The notes: generated from the letters alone by a model not told the origin. A DNA stretch of 64,000 bases from JBCBDX01 sp039822005 (GCA_039822005.1 JBCBMZ010000001.1:124001-188000), one strand, 5' to 3'. Shown: positions 16,924 through 26,176, counted from the stretch's first letter. A program made the numbers and translations.

Positions 16924-18075
16924 ATGGAAACCATTTCGACATCCGCGATCATCATCGAGTTTATCGTCCGCTTCTGGCCCGTGTGGGCCGCGCTGATCTT
17001 TATTGGTGGCACCTCATATATGTACCGTGAACGGCTCGGCATTTATGGGCGTCTTTTCAACACAAGCATCGGCATTGCCGGACTGATGTTTTGCCTGTTC
17101 TGGTTCTTCACCGCGATTTTTGCAGATTTAGTGGCGCCGTTTGACCCGCTGCAGCAAATCGCAATCATGAAGAACAAGGCACCTGGAACCATCGAACCGG
17201 AAAGCGGTGTTGCGTTCCTGTTTGGTGGCGACAAGCTCGCCCGCGATGTCTTCAGCCGGATGGTCTACGGTTCGCAGATCGTGTTGATCGTTGCGCCTGC
17301 AGCGACGGCTTTTGCGCTCATGGTCGGGATCACCTTGGGCTTGCCAGCGGGCTATTATGGTGGCCGTGTCGACAACATCCTGTCGTTCCTTGCCAACCTC
17401 GTTTTGGCGTTCCCGGTGATCTTGCTTTTCTACCTGTTGGTGACACCGGGTATCACCGATACGCCGATCCCTTACACCATGGCGGGTTTCTTCTTCATCT
17501 TCCCGATAATTTTCTTCATCACGCTTTTCTGGCAACGCTATCAAGCGCGCCAGCAGCTTTTGTGGACGCAGATAGGTCTGACGCTTCTGGTCGGCGCATG
17601 GGTCTATGCGGGCCTTGTCTTCAACGCCGATCCACTTGGTATCATTTCGATTACACCCAATGAGCTGAACATTTTCGTCGCCGTAGTCTTTGCTTCATCG
17701 CCGGGCGTGTTCCGGATCGTGCGCGGCTTGGTGCTGGACATCAAAACGCGCGACTATGTCGCTGCAGCGCAAACACGTGGCGAAAGCCCCTGGTATATCA
17801 TGCTGTGGGAGATTTTGCCCAATGCGCGCGGGCCGTTGATTGTTGATGCCTGTTTGCGCATCGGCTACACAACGATCCTGCTCGGTACACTCGGCTATTT
17901 TGGACTTGGCATGGCGCCTGAAAGCCCGGATTGGGGAACGGCGATTAAAGATGGCTCGCAGTTGCTGCGTTTGACGCCTTGGCCAGCCATCGTCCCGGCA
18001 CTCGCCCTGATGAGCTTTGTGCTGGGGCTGAATTTGCTGGCCGATGCGCTGCGAGAAGAATCCCTGAACGATTAA
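16924..18075 (+). CDS. Dipeptide-type ABC transporter permease, DppC family
   Basis: Second permease subunit, 383 residues. The core features are present (FGGDKLARDVFSRMVYGSQIVL and the coupling segment YVAAAQTRGESPWYIMLWEILPNARGPLIVD). There is an additional N-terminal helix pair before the usual DppC core, giving a protein about 80 residues longer than E. coli DppC. The last codons overlap the convergent hydrolase gene by 4 bp. The DppD/DppF ATPases usually found next are absent here. Confidence 0.9.
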   Translation: METISTSAIIIEFIVRFWPVWAALIFIGGTSYMYRERLGIYGRLFNTSIGIAGLMFCLFWFFTAIFADLVAPFDPLQQIAIMKNKAPGTIEPESGVAFLFGGDKLARDVFSRMVYGSQIVLIVAPAATAFALMVGITLGLPAGYYGGRVDNILSFLANLVLAFPVILLFYLLVTPGITDTPIPYTMAGFFFIFPIIFFITLFWQRYQARQQLLWTQIGLTLLVGAWVYAGLVFNADPLGIISITPNELNIFVAVVFASSPGVFRIVRGLVLDIKTRDYVAAAQTRGESPWYIMLWEILPNARGPLIVDACLRIGYTTILLGTLGYFGLGMAPESPDWGTAIKDGSQLLRLTPWPAIVPALALMSFVLGLNLLADALREESLND

Positions 18076-19019
18076 GCCGTTTTGATTTTAACCGACGGGT
18101 CCAACACGTCGGTAAATTCCGGATGACGTTTGAATTGCGTGTTCGCAAAAGGGCATAGCGGGATAATCGTGAATGGTCGTGCACGGGCGTCGTCAATCAA
18201 CGCGTTGAGCAACCGCACGCCAACGCCCTGACCTCGAAACACATCGGGCACTTCTGTGTGATCAATGATAACACAGTCCGGCTTGCCCCACGTGTAGGTC
18301 ATCTCGGCTTCGATGCCGCCGGGTGCGCGCATGAAGTAGCGGCCCTTTTTGCCATTATCTTCATGCTCGATAGACATCGTTTCCGCCCCAGCGATTTGTG
18401 CCGTGACTTCGGACGCATAGCTTCGTACGGCCTCCAGTTCGTCTTGCGGCACTTCATGGCCGCCAGCGTGCCAGAAGATTTTCGCCTTCGCGCCGCGTGC
18501 CTCGATCATATCGACCAGTTTGCCGGTCAAATCCGGCGGACAGATGGGATCGCGACCACCGGCTGTGATGAAGAAGCTGGTACCTTCCAAGCTGCCACCT
18601 TTTTCAAAGTCCCATGTAACCAAGGGGTGCATCAGAACCGCATGGCTGAATTGGCTAGGTGCCTGGTCGATGACCGATGCCAGGATGTTGGCACCGTTGG
18701 AGTAGCCCATGCCGATCACGGCGCTCGGCTTGTACTTTTCTACTTGGGCTTTGATAAAGTCGATCATCGTGGCTGTGCGATTAGCCAGATCCTCAAAATC
18801 ATATACCCCTTCTGCGGTGCGGCGGAAAAACCGCAATGCCCCCATCTCCGAAACGTCCCCGCGTGGTGAAATCACATGCGCGGTGGGCATCATTTCGGCG
18901 CCCAGATCCAGAAACTGCATCTCATTGCCGCCCGTACCGTGGAACACGAAAAAGAGCGGCCCGCCGGTTTGGTGTGATGCGCCGCTCTTTTCGGCGAAGA
19001 CATAGTGATCAATGCTCAT
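18072..19019 (-). CDS. Alpha/beta hydrolase fused to a GNAT acetyltransferase domain
   Basis: A two-domain protein. Residues 1-210 are a carboxylesterase-type hydrolase (MhqD/YpfH-like) with oxyanion motif FHGTGG, nucleophile elbow GYSNGA (Ser about 107), Asp in GGRDP (about 157) and His in GGHEV (about 188). Residues 215-310 match the short YjdJ-type GNAT family, with the acetyl-CoA loop FRGQGVGVRLL and the CPFA segment. It lies 5 bp downstream of a VOC dioxygenase-like gene on the same strand. In Bacillus, MhqD and MhqO are a co-regulated quinone-response pair, so a similar detoxification role is inferred. Substrates of both domains are unknown. Confidence 0.88.
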   Translation of the reverse strand: MSIDHYVFAEKSGASHQTGGPLFFVFHGTGGNEMQFLDLGAEMMPTAHVISPRGDVSEMGALRFFRRTAEGVYDFEDLANRTATMIDFIKAQVEKYKPSAVIGMGYSNGANILASVIDQAPSQFSHAVLMHPLVTWDFEKGGSLEGTSFFITAGGRDPICPPDLTGKLVDMIEARGAKAKIFWHAGGHEVPQDELEAVRSYASEVTAQIAGAETMSIEHEDNGKKGRYFMRAPGGIEAEMTYTWGKPDCVIIDHTEVPDVFRGQGVGVRLLNALIDDARARPFTIIPLCPFANTQFKRHPEFTDVLDPSVKIKTA

Positions 19020-19024
19020 AGCTG

Positions 19025-19960
19025 TCAGGCCTCCAAGGGTTGCAGGTGATCTTCCAACTGCGCGCGCAAATGCTCATGCTGGGTCGGCAGTTTCAAGGCT
19101 TCGCCTAAGTGCGCCGTATCTTCGTCCCGGTCAAAACCGGGTTCGTTGGTTGCGATTTCAAACAGCACACCTCCGGGCGTACGGAAATAGATGGCCCAGA
19201 AATAGTCTCGGTCAATCACAGGGGTAACTTGATAGCCCGTGTCCATGAGCGCTTTCCGCACCTCAAGCTGCTTTTCACGGTTATCGACAGAAAAGGCGAT
19301 ATGGTGGACAGATCCGGCGCCAAGACGTGCATCCGACAGATTGGGGGTTTTCTCCAGTTCGATAAAGTCAGCCCCATTGCCGGTACCATTGACGCGATAT
19401 CGCGTCGCGTCTGCCGTTTCTTCAACGAGTTCATAGTTCATGAAGCGCAGCAACTCGCCCATGGCGCCTTCGTCGCGCAGACGCATGGTGGCGCCGTGAA
19501 ATCCGCGGATGGCATGATCATCATCTACCCCATTTTGCGACCAGGGTGTTCGGCCGTCGTTGGCAGTCTCAATGAGCGCAAAGCCATCACCATCGGGGCC
19601 CGCAAAATAAAGTCGGGTTTCACCGAATTCGTTTTCTTGCTTCAGGCCCTGAACACCCATGTTGGAGAGGCGTTTGTGCCAGAAACCGAGCGCGCCCACA
19701 GGCACGGAAAATTGTGTGGTCCCAACTTCACCGGAACCGGGCATGCCACCAGCGATGTGCGGAAATGGGAAGTAGGTCATCACGGTGCCGGGTGTGCCGT
19801 CGCGATCCCCGTAATAGAGGTGATAGACGTCTGGCGCGTCGAAGTTGACCGTCTTTTTCACGCGGCGAAGGCCGAGTGTGTTGGTGAAAAAATCATTGTT
19901 GATGCGGGCATCTGCGGCCATGGAAGTGACGTGGTGCAGGCCGTTGATTTGAGTAAGCAT
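19025..19960 (-). CDS. Ring-cleaving dioxygenase-like VOC protein (MhqO type)
   Basis: A vicinal-oxygen-chelate protein of 311 residues built of two glyoxalase-like modules; the N-terminal one starts INGLHHVTSMAADARINNDFFTNTLGL and the second contains GSVHHIAFSVDN. HH pairs and a late Glu (VLFEIATNEPG) supply likely metal ligands. It belongs to the MhqO/YkcA group annotated as ring-cleaving dioxygenases for quinones or catechols. Starting at MLTQINGLHHV removes an unsupported 18-residue extension and follows an AGGA site. It is probably co-transcribed with the hydrolase-GNAT gene. Confidence 0.9.
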   Translation of the reverse strand: MLTQINGLHHVTSMAADARINNDFFTNTLGLRRVKKTVNFDAPDVYHLYYGDRDGTPGTVMTYFPFPHIAGGMPGSGEVGTTQFSVPVGALGFWHKRLSNMGVQGLKQENEFGETRLYFAGPDGDGFALIETANDGRTPWSQNGVDDDHAIRGFHGATMRLRDEGAMGELLRFMNYELVEETADATRYRVNGTGNGADFIELEKTPNLSDARLGAGSVHHIAFSVDNREKQLEVRKALMDTGYQVTPVIDRDYFWAIYFRTPGGVLFEIATNEPGFDRDEDTAHLGEALKLPTQHEHLRAQLEDHLQPLEA

Positions 19961-20114
19961 GGTAAAGGTCCTCATTTCGTGTTGAAGCCAATGTCGCGCT
20001 CGATCATTGTTCAATCAATGGGATATAAATGCACGCACTGTGCAATATTTATAAACGATCAGCGCGTGCCTTTCCGATTGCCGGAATCGCACACCTTTGA
20101 TATGCAGCCCAAAG

Positions 20115-20191
<77 letters not shown>

Positions 20192-20561
20192 TTTCACATT
20201 TTTCACTAAAAATTGCCTTATGCTCTTGAGATAGAACGGTTTTTCGAGTTCGAACTGGTTCATTTTAGTTTTTCACGCCTGCACCTATTTTCACAAGTGG
20301 GGTGAGTGAACGCGCACGACCCAATCCCTTGTTTTGATTGGGATTGTGCCGCGCTTATGCCGCGTTCGAACGTTTGCGAATGGAACTTGTCTTCGGGACT
20401 GGATTTCAGTCAGACATTCATTGAAGTTGGACTTAATAGCTGACCGCAAGATGTGTGTTGTCAGACAACACTATCTTGGCAAGGGAGACGCTGCGCTCTC
20501 CCGTTGCATCCCTCTGGCCTTTGCAGGCGACAATAGCTAGAAAACTGTGTATTTTGAACAA
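20192..20561. other. Leader region of the tRNA-Arg island without a clear gene
   Basis: No supported coding sequence. A short open frame exists but has no recognisable features. CCCAATC and GATTGGG form a 7-bp inverted repeat at 20320-20342. The promoter of the nuclease-like gene should be here, but no convincing ribosome-binding site was found. Confidence 0.5.
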
Positions 20562-21995
20562 ATGTCGAAAATTATAAATCCAACGCTATTTTCAAAGAAC
20601 TTTGGTATAGAAGTCCAGTTATTAGAAGAAGCAGGCCTAATTGACCCTTTCATTGATGTTGATACGCAGCTTTTTATTGACCCTGTTCTTCTGGAAAAGT
20701 CAGATAATCACGAAATTGCAACTAGTGCGATCAATCGATTCCGCGATCATTTCACCAAATTTGTCCGGCTGGTAGCTATCTCCAAGAAGCCCGAGGATGT
20801 TGCTTGGCGAAATGCGAGAAGGTTCCTCGACCTTTCGGAACCCCCTGAAAACGGATTGGGGTACGGGGGGAGTGGCCGTTCAGGCGCCTCACGCCCCATC
20901 GATGTTCGAGAATCCATAATGGAAACTGCCAAAGAGATTCTCAACTTAGGTGCTGATGATCCTGAGATGATCTCCATCATGGGGTTTCTAGAAGAGGATG
21001 TTGGGCCGGACACAATTAGCGATTTTACTACTCGCGTAATCATGCCCGATCTAGCGAAGATCACCGAGAAATTTTGCCGAGATAACGGAATCCCGATCAA
21101 GCCCAGCCCGGACATAGTGGGTTTTGAACTTCCTCACATACCGAACAAGTCAGGCGTTCAGGTGCCCATGGTTTTGGTGCCCAAAGACATCGTGCGCGAC
21201 CTGCCTGTGGCCAATGACTGGTCTGATATTGAAGCTGCAGCCTATGAGAATGATCGAATTCGAGCGCGTGTAAATGCGATGCTTGGGGCAATCATCAAGC
21301 CCACCGTTGCCGATCGCAAGTTGGCGCTCCGATCATTTGCGACTGGTTCGAAAGAAGATTTCGATTTGTTCCTGCAAACGGTGAAAGAAAACGTTTCTTT
21401 CTATGATCCGAATGAAGATTCACTAGCCTACTATCGACTAAAATCGATTTTTGCTAACGGCTTTCCTGACGTTAAATCAAAAACAGCATATGATCTGCGC
21501 AAAGGGCCGGAAGAGGTGAAAAATGTTGTTTTAGAAACGCTTGAGATGTTTAAGCACCATGTAGAGAACGGTAATCTTTGGGAAGAACTGTGGATAGGAA
21601 ACAAGCCCAAGAAGGAACGAGCCGCACAGCTCATTTATTACGCGATAGCAGATTGTTTTTGCAAAGCTAATAATGTTGATATTTCACCAGAGGCAAGCAT
21701 GGGCGGTGGTCCAATCGACTTCAAGTTTTCTGACGGATACGAGGCACGCGTATTAGTCGAAATGAAGCGATGTAGTGGCACGGTTAAACACGGGTACGAA
21801 AAACAACTCGAAATCTACAAAGACGCCTCTCGTACGAATTTTGGTATTTTCGTGGTCATGGACTATGGAACGCTTGGCAACAAACTGAGAGAAATAAAGC
21901 GGATTCAACAAACGCGCATTGATGCTGGGGAGATAGCGTCGGAAATTATAGTGATTGATGCGCAAAAAAAAGCATCTGCGAGCAAGCGAAAATAG
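20562..21995 (+). CDS. Island protein with C-terminal PD-(D/E)XK-like nuclease motif, family unknown
   Basis: 477 residues from ATG at 20562; a GTG five codons upstream is an alternative. I do not recognise the family. The C-terminal part has the layout of a PD-(D/E)XK fold: a helix with AAQLIYYAIADCF, then GGGPIDFKF (Asp about 386), then VLVEMK (Glu about 400, Lys about 402), followed by a helix with Gln (GYEKQLEIYK). The N-terminal 300 residues are mixed alpha/beta without known motifs, apart from a glycine-rich loop GLGYGGSGRSGA near 100. No signal peptide or membrane helix is seen. As the only cargo of a tRNA island, a defence or DNA-processing role is plausible but unproven. Confidence 0.75.
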   Translation: MSKIINPTLFSKNFGIEVQLLEEAGLIDPFIDVDTQLFIDPVLLEKSDNHEIATSAINRFRDHFTKFVRLVAISKKPEDVAWRNARRFLDLSEPPENGLGYGGSGRSGASRPIDVRESIMETAKEILNLGADDPEMISIMGFLEEDVGPDTISDFTTRVIMPDLAKITEKFCRDNGIPIKPSPDIVGFELPHIPNKSGVQVPMVLVPKDIVRDLPVANDWSDIEAAAYENDRIRARVNAMLGAIIKPTVADRKLALRSFATGSKEDFDLFLQTVKENVSFYDPNEDSLAYYRLKSIFANGFPDVKSKTAYDLRKGPEEVKNVVLETLEMFKHHVENGNLWEELWIGNKPKKERAAQLIYYAIADCFCKANNVDISPEASMGGGPIDFKFSDGYEARVLVEMKRCSGTVKHGYEKQLEIYKDASRTNFGIFVVMDYGTLGNKLREIKRIQQTRIDAGEIASEIIVIDAQKKASASKRK

Positions 21996-22015
21996 GCTTT
22001 TAAGGGTTCGTACAA

Positions 22016-22034
22016 AATCCTGTCGGGTGCGCCA
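22016..22034 (+). repeat. Right attachment-site repeat of the tRNA-Arg island
   Basis: An exact 19-bp copy of the tRNA-Arg 3' end, including CCA. The bases immediately upstream (GGGTTCGTACAA) partly mimic the T-arm, which suggests that the ancestral target extended slightly further. Confidence 0.85.
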
Positions 22035-22692
22035 ATAAAATCAAAAAGTTAACGGAATTAACGTTTTGCCAAGATGGCCCGGGGCAGCACCGTGACCTGC
22101 TCCCTTGAATGTACCCATCTATGAGCTAGCTCCTCTGTCCACGTTGTGATCTATTTGGGATCGGGTTGCACATTCGCAAATTGCGGGTGGTAGCGCTTCG
22201 CACCGCTGATCTTTTCAGCAAAGATTTTCTCGACGCCGGCAGACTTCAGCGCATCACGCTGTGCCGCAAGCTTCTGATCCTTGGTGGAAACCCAAACATA
22301 TCCGATGAGCATGCCCTGATCATACCAAATCCCTCCCAAAACCGCTTGGATATTGAGAGGGTTTTGTGAATAGCGGAAGCATTTGATTTATCGAGAGTGG
22401 GCAAGGCGTGCCAAAAGATCACGACGCCCCGGGACGGTTTCATCGGCCCACCCTGCGCTGCTATCTACATTATCAGCATATACCGTAGTAAGCCGGCCGC
22501 CATCATGTTTGGAGGGGTCCATAAGTGCCATCCAGTGAAGGCATGTCCTCTCTCAATCTTCCTGCTAGACCGGCACTATCACTTACCATCGTGTGCCCTT
22601 CGAAGGGCAGACACCGAGCGCCAAAACAACACTCCCATTGGGCCTGACGAGAGAGGCGAGGCTAAAACCACGTCGGCATCCGCTTTCCTCCT
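22035..22692. other. Gene-poor stretch beyond the island
   Basis: This 650-bp stretch contains a serine-recombinase relic and no other supported gene. GTTAA/TTAAC flank CGGAA near 22052. Short open frames on the plus strand have no recognisable content. Confidence 0.5.
22151..22312 (-). pseudogene. Serine recombinase (resolvase/invertase) N-terminal relic
   Basis: 53 codons starting MLIGYVWVSTKDQKLAAQRD and continuing ALKSAGVEKIFAEKISGAKR match the first strand, the catalytic-serine loop and the helix of small serine recombinases. The catalytic Ser (VST) is present. The conserved Arg of YxRVST is Trp, and the frame ends about 150 residues early with no DNA-binding domain. It lies 117 bp outside the tRNA-Arg repeat. 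Confidence 0.75.
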
Positions 22693-23754
22693 CTAGTTGG
22701 TCTCTCCTGCCTGCAACGCGGCGACGTCAATGATCCCGCTTCGTGGAAACCTGTCCGCCAGAACGTCGGCGCGGGCGCTGGTGACGATCTCGATCACTAC
22801 TGGCGAGGTTGCTGCAAGGAAGTGGTTCCGTGCATTGGGCAATCCGGAAAGATCGAGGACCAGCAGATCGAGCGCCGCGAGGCGTGCGTGATCCTTTGCC
22901 GATCCAACACGCTCCGGTTGTGCGGTAAGAAGCGAAGAGAACCGCAAGGCGTAGTCATGCTGCGAGGTCATGACGACGAACGGCTTGGGTAACGGGTCAA
23001 TGCGCTCATGTTGGGCTTCGAAAAGATCCATGTCGATATCCGGCGAGATCAAGATCACGCCGCCGATCCGGCGCAACACGTCTTTCTGACCCGTGATGGA
23101 CAATTGTCGGAGGGTCTCGACGACAAGCTGTGTGCCCATCGAGTGTCCGAAGATGAAGACATTCGGGTTTTCTCGGGTCAACTCGACAAGCAATTCTTCA
23201 AGATGATCGCGCGCGATCAGGATGCTGTCCTTGTCACGCACATAGCCCACAGGTCGCTCGATGGACGGCCATGCAAAGGTCACCTGCGGTCCTTTCAAGC
23301 CGTAGTCGTGGGCGATCTGAGCGTGCCGGTAGACGGCATCTTGCATCGAGGTGTTGAAGCCGTGGACAAAGACAACCGGACTGTCGATCGGGCGACCAAG
23401 CGGTCCAGATGCGGCTCTTGCATATCCGGCAAGGTCCGACAGTGATTGAACCGGACGCCTGTCCAACACTGTGAAGCTGGTATTCGGGTCAGGGTTCGTC
23501 GCCGAAAACTCCACTTCGCCGGGTTGATGGTCCGGCGGAATCGTGATGTCGTATTGCGCAAACGAAAGGGCGCCGCCGCGCGTCGTGGTTCCCGACAGGT
23601 CGGGCGCGAGGACGCGGTCCGTGGCAAGGTAGATCCGCTGAGTGTCAGCGGCTCCGGTCTGGGCATTGGGGGAAACGAATTGCTTGGGCCCGCCAGCGCA
23701 TCCGGCAAGGGTTGCGAATAACAAGCAAATAAACAAAGCGGCATGCACATACAT
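22693..23754 (-). CDS. Lipoprotein alpha/beta hydrolase, DUF900 type
   Basis: 353 residues from MYVHAALF, chosen for the GGGGAGAA ribosome-binding site and the lipoprotein signal (LLFATLAGC, lipidated Cys at about residue 19). The hydrolase core has VVFVHGFNTSM as oxyanion region and the nucleophile elbow FGHSMGTQL, matching DUF900-type esterases. It is predicted to be membrane-anchored facing the periplasm. It is the last gene of the minus-strand cluster that includes FGE and an arylsulfatase. The substrate is unknown. Confidence 0.88.
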   Translation of the reverse strand: MYVHAALFICLLFATLAGCAGGPKQFVSPNAQTGAADTQRIYLATDRVLAPDLSGTTTRGGALSFAQYDITIPPDHQPGEVEFSATNPDPNTSFTVLDRRPVQSLSDLAGYARAASGPLGRPIDSPVVFVHGFNTSMQDAVYRHAQIAHDYGLKGPQVTFAWPSIERPVGYVRDKDSILIARDHLEELLVELTRENPNVFIFGHSMGTQLVVETLRQLSITGQKDVLRRIGGVILISPDIDMDLFEAQHERIDPLPKPFVVMTSQHDYALRFSSLLTAQPERVGSAKDHARLAALDLLVLDLSGLPNARNHFLAATSPVVIEIVTSARADVLADRFPRSGIIDVAALQAGETN

Positions 23755-23857
23755 ATCGGGTTTCTCCCCAAATTCGACCTTGTTAAGTTGCTTGATAGGT
23801 GGGTTTTTCCCATCTACGGGACGCCCTCGCATACCGCGAAACCGGAGCCGCCATCAA

Positions 23858-24268
23858 TCATGCGCCCGCCGCATTCATGCGGTTAGGCACCTTGTTGATG
23901 AGAAACCAACTTGTTGCAGCGAGCCCGATCTCCGCGAACAGGTAGAACACCAGAAGGGGCCCTGGCCAACCGTCGAGAACGAGGCTCAACACCCTGCCCA
24001 ATGCGATGCCGGTCACAAAGACAAACAAGATCCATAGCGCAGCTGTCCGCAGGTTGGGCCGCAGCACGCCCGCCAACCAGAAGCTTATCATGCCGAGATA
24101 GAGGCCCATGACCGCCCGGAAAATATGTTGAGTGGGCAAATCGGGATCATTGATACCGTAGAGCAGAGGCAGGCTGACCTCGGGCATCGCTCCGTAGGAT
24201 AGGGCTATGGGAAAAAGACCGATGCTCATGACCAAAAGAAAAAGCTGCCGTGCGCGATCAATTGACAT
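23858..24268 (-). CDS. DUF4345 integral membrane protein
   Basis: 136 residues with four predicted membrane helices. Features typical of DUF4345 are FRAVMGLYLGMISFWLAG, LRTAALWILFVFVTGIALGRVLSLVLDGWP and a Glu in the last helix (LFAEIGLA). The function is unknown. It sits between the lipoprotein hydrolase and FGE. A somewhat similar small membrane protein lies beside the decayed sulfatase copy at 48.8 kb. Confidence 0.8.
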   Translation of the reverse strand: MSIDRARQLFLLVMSIGLFPIALSYGAMPEVSLPLLYGINDPDLPTQHIFRAVMGLYLGMISFWLAGVLRPNLRTAALWILFVFVTGIALGRVLSLVLDGWPGPLLVFYLFAEIGLAATSWFLINKVPNRMNAAGA

Positions 24269-24336
24269 GGTAGACCTTCCTACCGCGGTATACCGCTCGG
24301 TTTGCTATGACATGGGATCTTATATCTGTGGTCATG

Positions 24337-25251
24337 TTAGTCCTCTCTGGCTTGAATGATGCGAAAGCCTATATGCGCCGTGCTGAAGTCCACTTCGAGA
24401 CTTTCTCGAGCTGCGACGCGGTAGCGTTGGCAATAGTCCTGGCTACACAGGAATGAGCCGCCCTTGATCGTGAAACGCGGTACACCGCGTGAAAACGCGG
24501 TATCGGTCCATTCCCAGACATTGCCGATCATGTCGTAGGCGCCGGTCAGTCCGGGCTCGAAACAGCCGACCGGCGCGGTTCCGGCAAAGCCGTCGCGCCG
24601 GGAGTTGATCACCGGAAATACACCGGTCCAGATATTGGCGCGTGCGGTGCCGTCGGGGGCCCGGACGCCCGATTCCGGGTCCATGGGATCGAAGAGGCCT
24701 CGGCTGGCCGCGTACTCCCATTCGACTTCGGTCGGGATGCGCCCACCCGCCCATTCGGCGTACGCATGGGCGTCGTTGAGCGTCACATGTACCACCGGAT
24801 GCAGATCGCGCCCGGTGAGATCCGATCCCGCCCCGTCCGGCGTGCGCCAGGTCGCATTTGCATCGAGGGACCACCAAGACAGGAAGACCTCGGGCGTATC
24901 GCTTTTGCTGAACTGGGCCGAGCCGCCATTGCGCTCAGCTTCGGTGACATAGCCTGTTTCGGCGACGAACGCGGCGAACTGGCTGTTCGTAACCTCATGG
25001 GCTTGCATGCGGAACGGCGAAACAAATACCCTTCTTGGCGGTCCTTCTTCGGGGAAGACAGGATCGACCCCCATGACGAAACCACCGCCGGGAATATCGA
25101 CGAAGCCACCCAGCTGGGCCTCGTCTAAAGCGCAGGTCCGCGCTAGCGCGGACGAAGGTATAAGGCTCGGGGCCAACGCGACAGTGGCCATAGCCAGGAT
25201 CGTTGCGGCCGCGGCACCACTGAGAAGCCATATTCCGGTTTTATTGATCAC
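24337..25251 (-). CDS. Formylglycine-generating enzyme (sulfatase-modifying factor)
   Basis: Oxidises the active-site cysteine of type I sulfatases to formylglycine. 304 residues: an N-terminal hydrophobic signal or anchor (about 8-33), then the FGE-sulfatase fold with FVDIPGGGFVMG, HEVTNSQFAAFV, TEVEWEYAASRG and YDMIGNVWEW. The two redox cysteines of true FGEs are both present in GGSFLCSQDYCQRYR (about residues 269 and 274). This separates it from catalytically different relatives such as EgtB. The signal suggests action in the periplasm. It shares the cluster with a sulfatase carrying the CGPSR target. Confidence 0.93.
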   Translation of the reverse strand: MINKTGIWLLSGAAAATILAMATVALAPSLIPSSALARTCALDEAQLGGFVDIPGGGFVMGVDPVFPEEGPPRRVFVSPFRMQAHEVTNSQFAAFVAETGYVTEAERNGGSAQFSKSDTPEVFLSWWSLDANATWRTPDGAGSDLTGRDLHPVVHVTLNDAHAYAEWAGGRIPTEVEWEYAASRGLFDPMDPESGVRAPDGTARANIWTGVFPVINSRRDGFAGTAPVGCFEPGLTGAYDMIGNVWEWTDTAFSRGVPRFTIKGGSFLCSQDYCQRYRVAARESLEVDFSTAHIGFRIIQARED

Positions 25252-26077
25252 TAGTGCGCTCCGCGAGAAGTTCGAGAATTCGGTGTGCTGTCTCGTAACC
25301 GCTGTTCTGGTTCTGGCCGGTCACCAGGTTGCCGTCGACGACCGAGTGCATGGCCAAGAAGTCGCGCCAGCCGGTCTTGGCCTCGAAGTCGGCGTTCGTG
25401 GCACGCAGTTCGGTTTCCGGATGCATGGGTGTGAACTGAATGCCGAGTTCCGCAATTTGCTTGTCGGTCACGCCCGTCACGCGGCGTCCTTCGATAAGCG
25501 GGGAGCCGTCCACATCTGTTGCGTTCACCAAGCCAAGAGCGCCATGGCAGACAGACCCAAGGATCGCGCCATTGGCGTTTGCTCTCGTGATAACCTCGGC
25601 CAGTTCCGCGCTTTGGGCAAGGTCGTAGGATGCGCCCCAGCCGCCCGACATGAAGATCACGTCATAGTCGTCCGGATCGACCTCGGAGACGGAACGCGAG
25701 TTCCTCAACATCTCCATCGCCGCAGCGTCGTTTAGGAACCGCCGGTCGTCGGGCGTTGCGACTGGCCAGCCCATTGACCGCGGCTCGACCGGGATCTCTC
25801 CCCCTTCGATTGAGACGATTTCGACCTCCAGCCCGGCATCGAGAAAGGCATAGTAAGTAACGGTCATTTCCGACCCCACAACCCCGGTGGCCCGCCCGGT
25901 CTCGCCCAACGTGTCATGGCTCGTTGTGACAATCAGGGCCCGATGTCCCGCAAGGTCGAACTCCGGGATGTCGTAGTGCGGATGAAAGCCCATTGCCCTA
26001 AGCGTGGTCGGAAGACCGAAGTAAACGATGGCCGCCAGTACTCCAATTGCGCCAAAAATGTATCGAAACCGGGACAT
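25241..26077 (-). CDS. Membrane-anchored DJ-1/PfpI-family protein A
   Basis: 278 residues from MSRFRYIFG, after an AGGAGAGAAG ribosome-binding site. A single N-terminal helix (about 5-22) is followed by a class I glutamine-amidotransferase-like fold with nucleophile elbow GSVCHGALGL (Cys-His) and the acid in VGSEMTVTYYAF. The domain resembles Hsp31/DJ-1 glyoxalase or chaperone proteins, but the membrane anchor is unusual. It overlaps FGE by 11 bp and closely resembles the protein encoded 0.6 kb upstream. Activity unknown. Confidence 0.87.
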   Translation of the reverse strand: MSRFRYIFGAIGVLAAIVYFGLPTTLRAMGFHPHYDIPEFDLAGHRALIVTTSHDTLGETGRATGVVGSEMTVTYYAFLDAGLEVEIVSIEGGEIPVEPRSMGWPVATPDDRRFLNDAAAMEMLRNSRSVSEVDPDDYDVIFMSGGWGASYDLAQSAELAEVITRANANGAILGSVCHGALGLVNATDVDGSPLIEGRRVTGVTDKQIAELGIQFTPMHPETELRATNADFEAKTGWRDFLAMHSVVDGNLVTGQNQNSGYETAHRILELLAERTSDQ

Positions 26078-26176
26078 GCACTTCTCTCCTATGGTGGATC
26101 GTTGCCGGCGGTTTACCGCGAAGTACCCGCTGGTTGCCATGATCCCGGTCAAACCGGTGGCCCGAGCAACCATCCA

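Noticed and set aside
22397..22696. 99-codon plus-strand frame near the island
   Set aside because: It overlaps the end of the lipoprotein hydrolase gene and carries no recognisable content.
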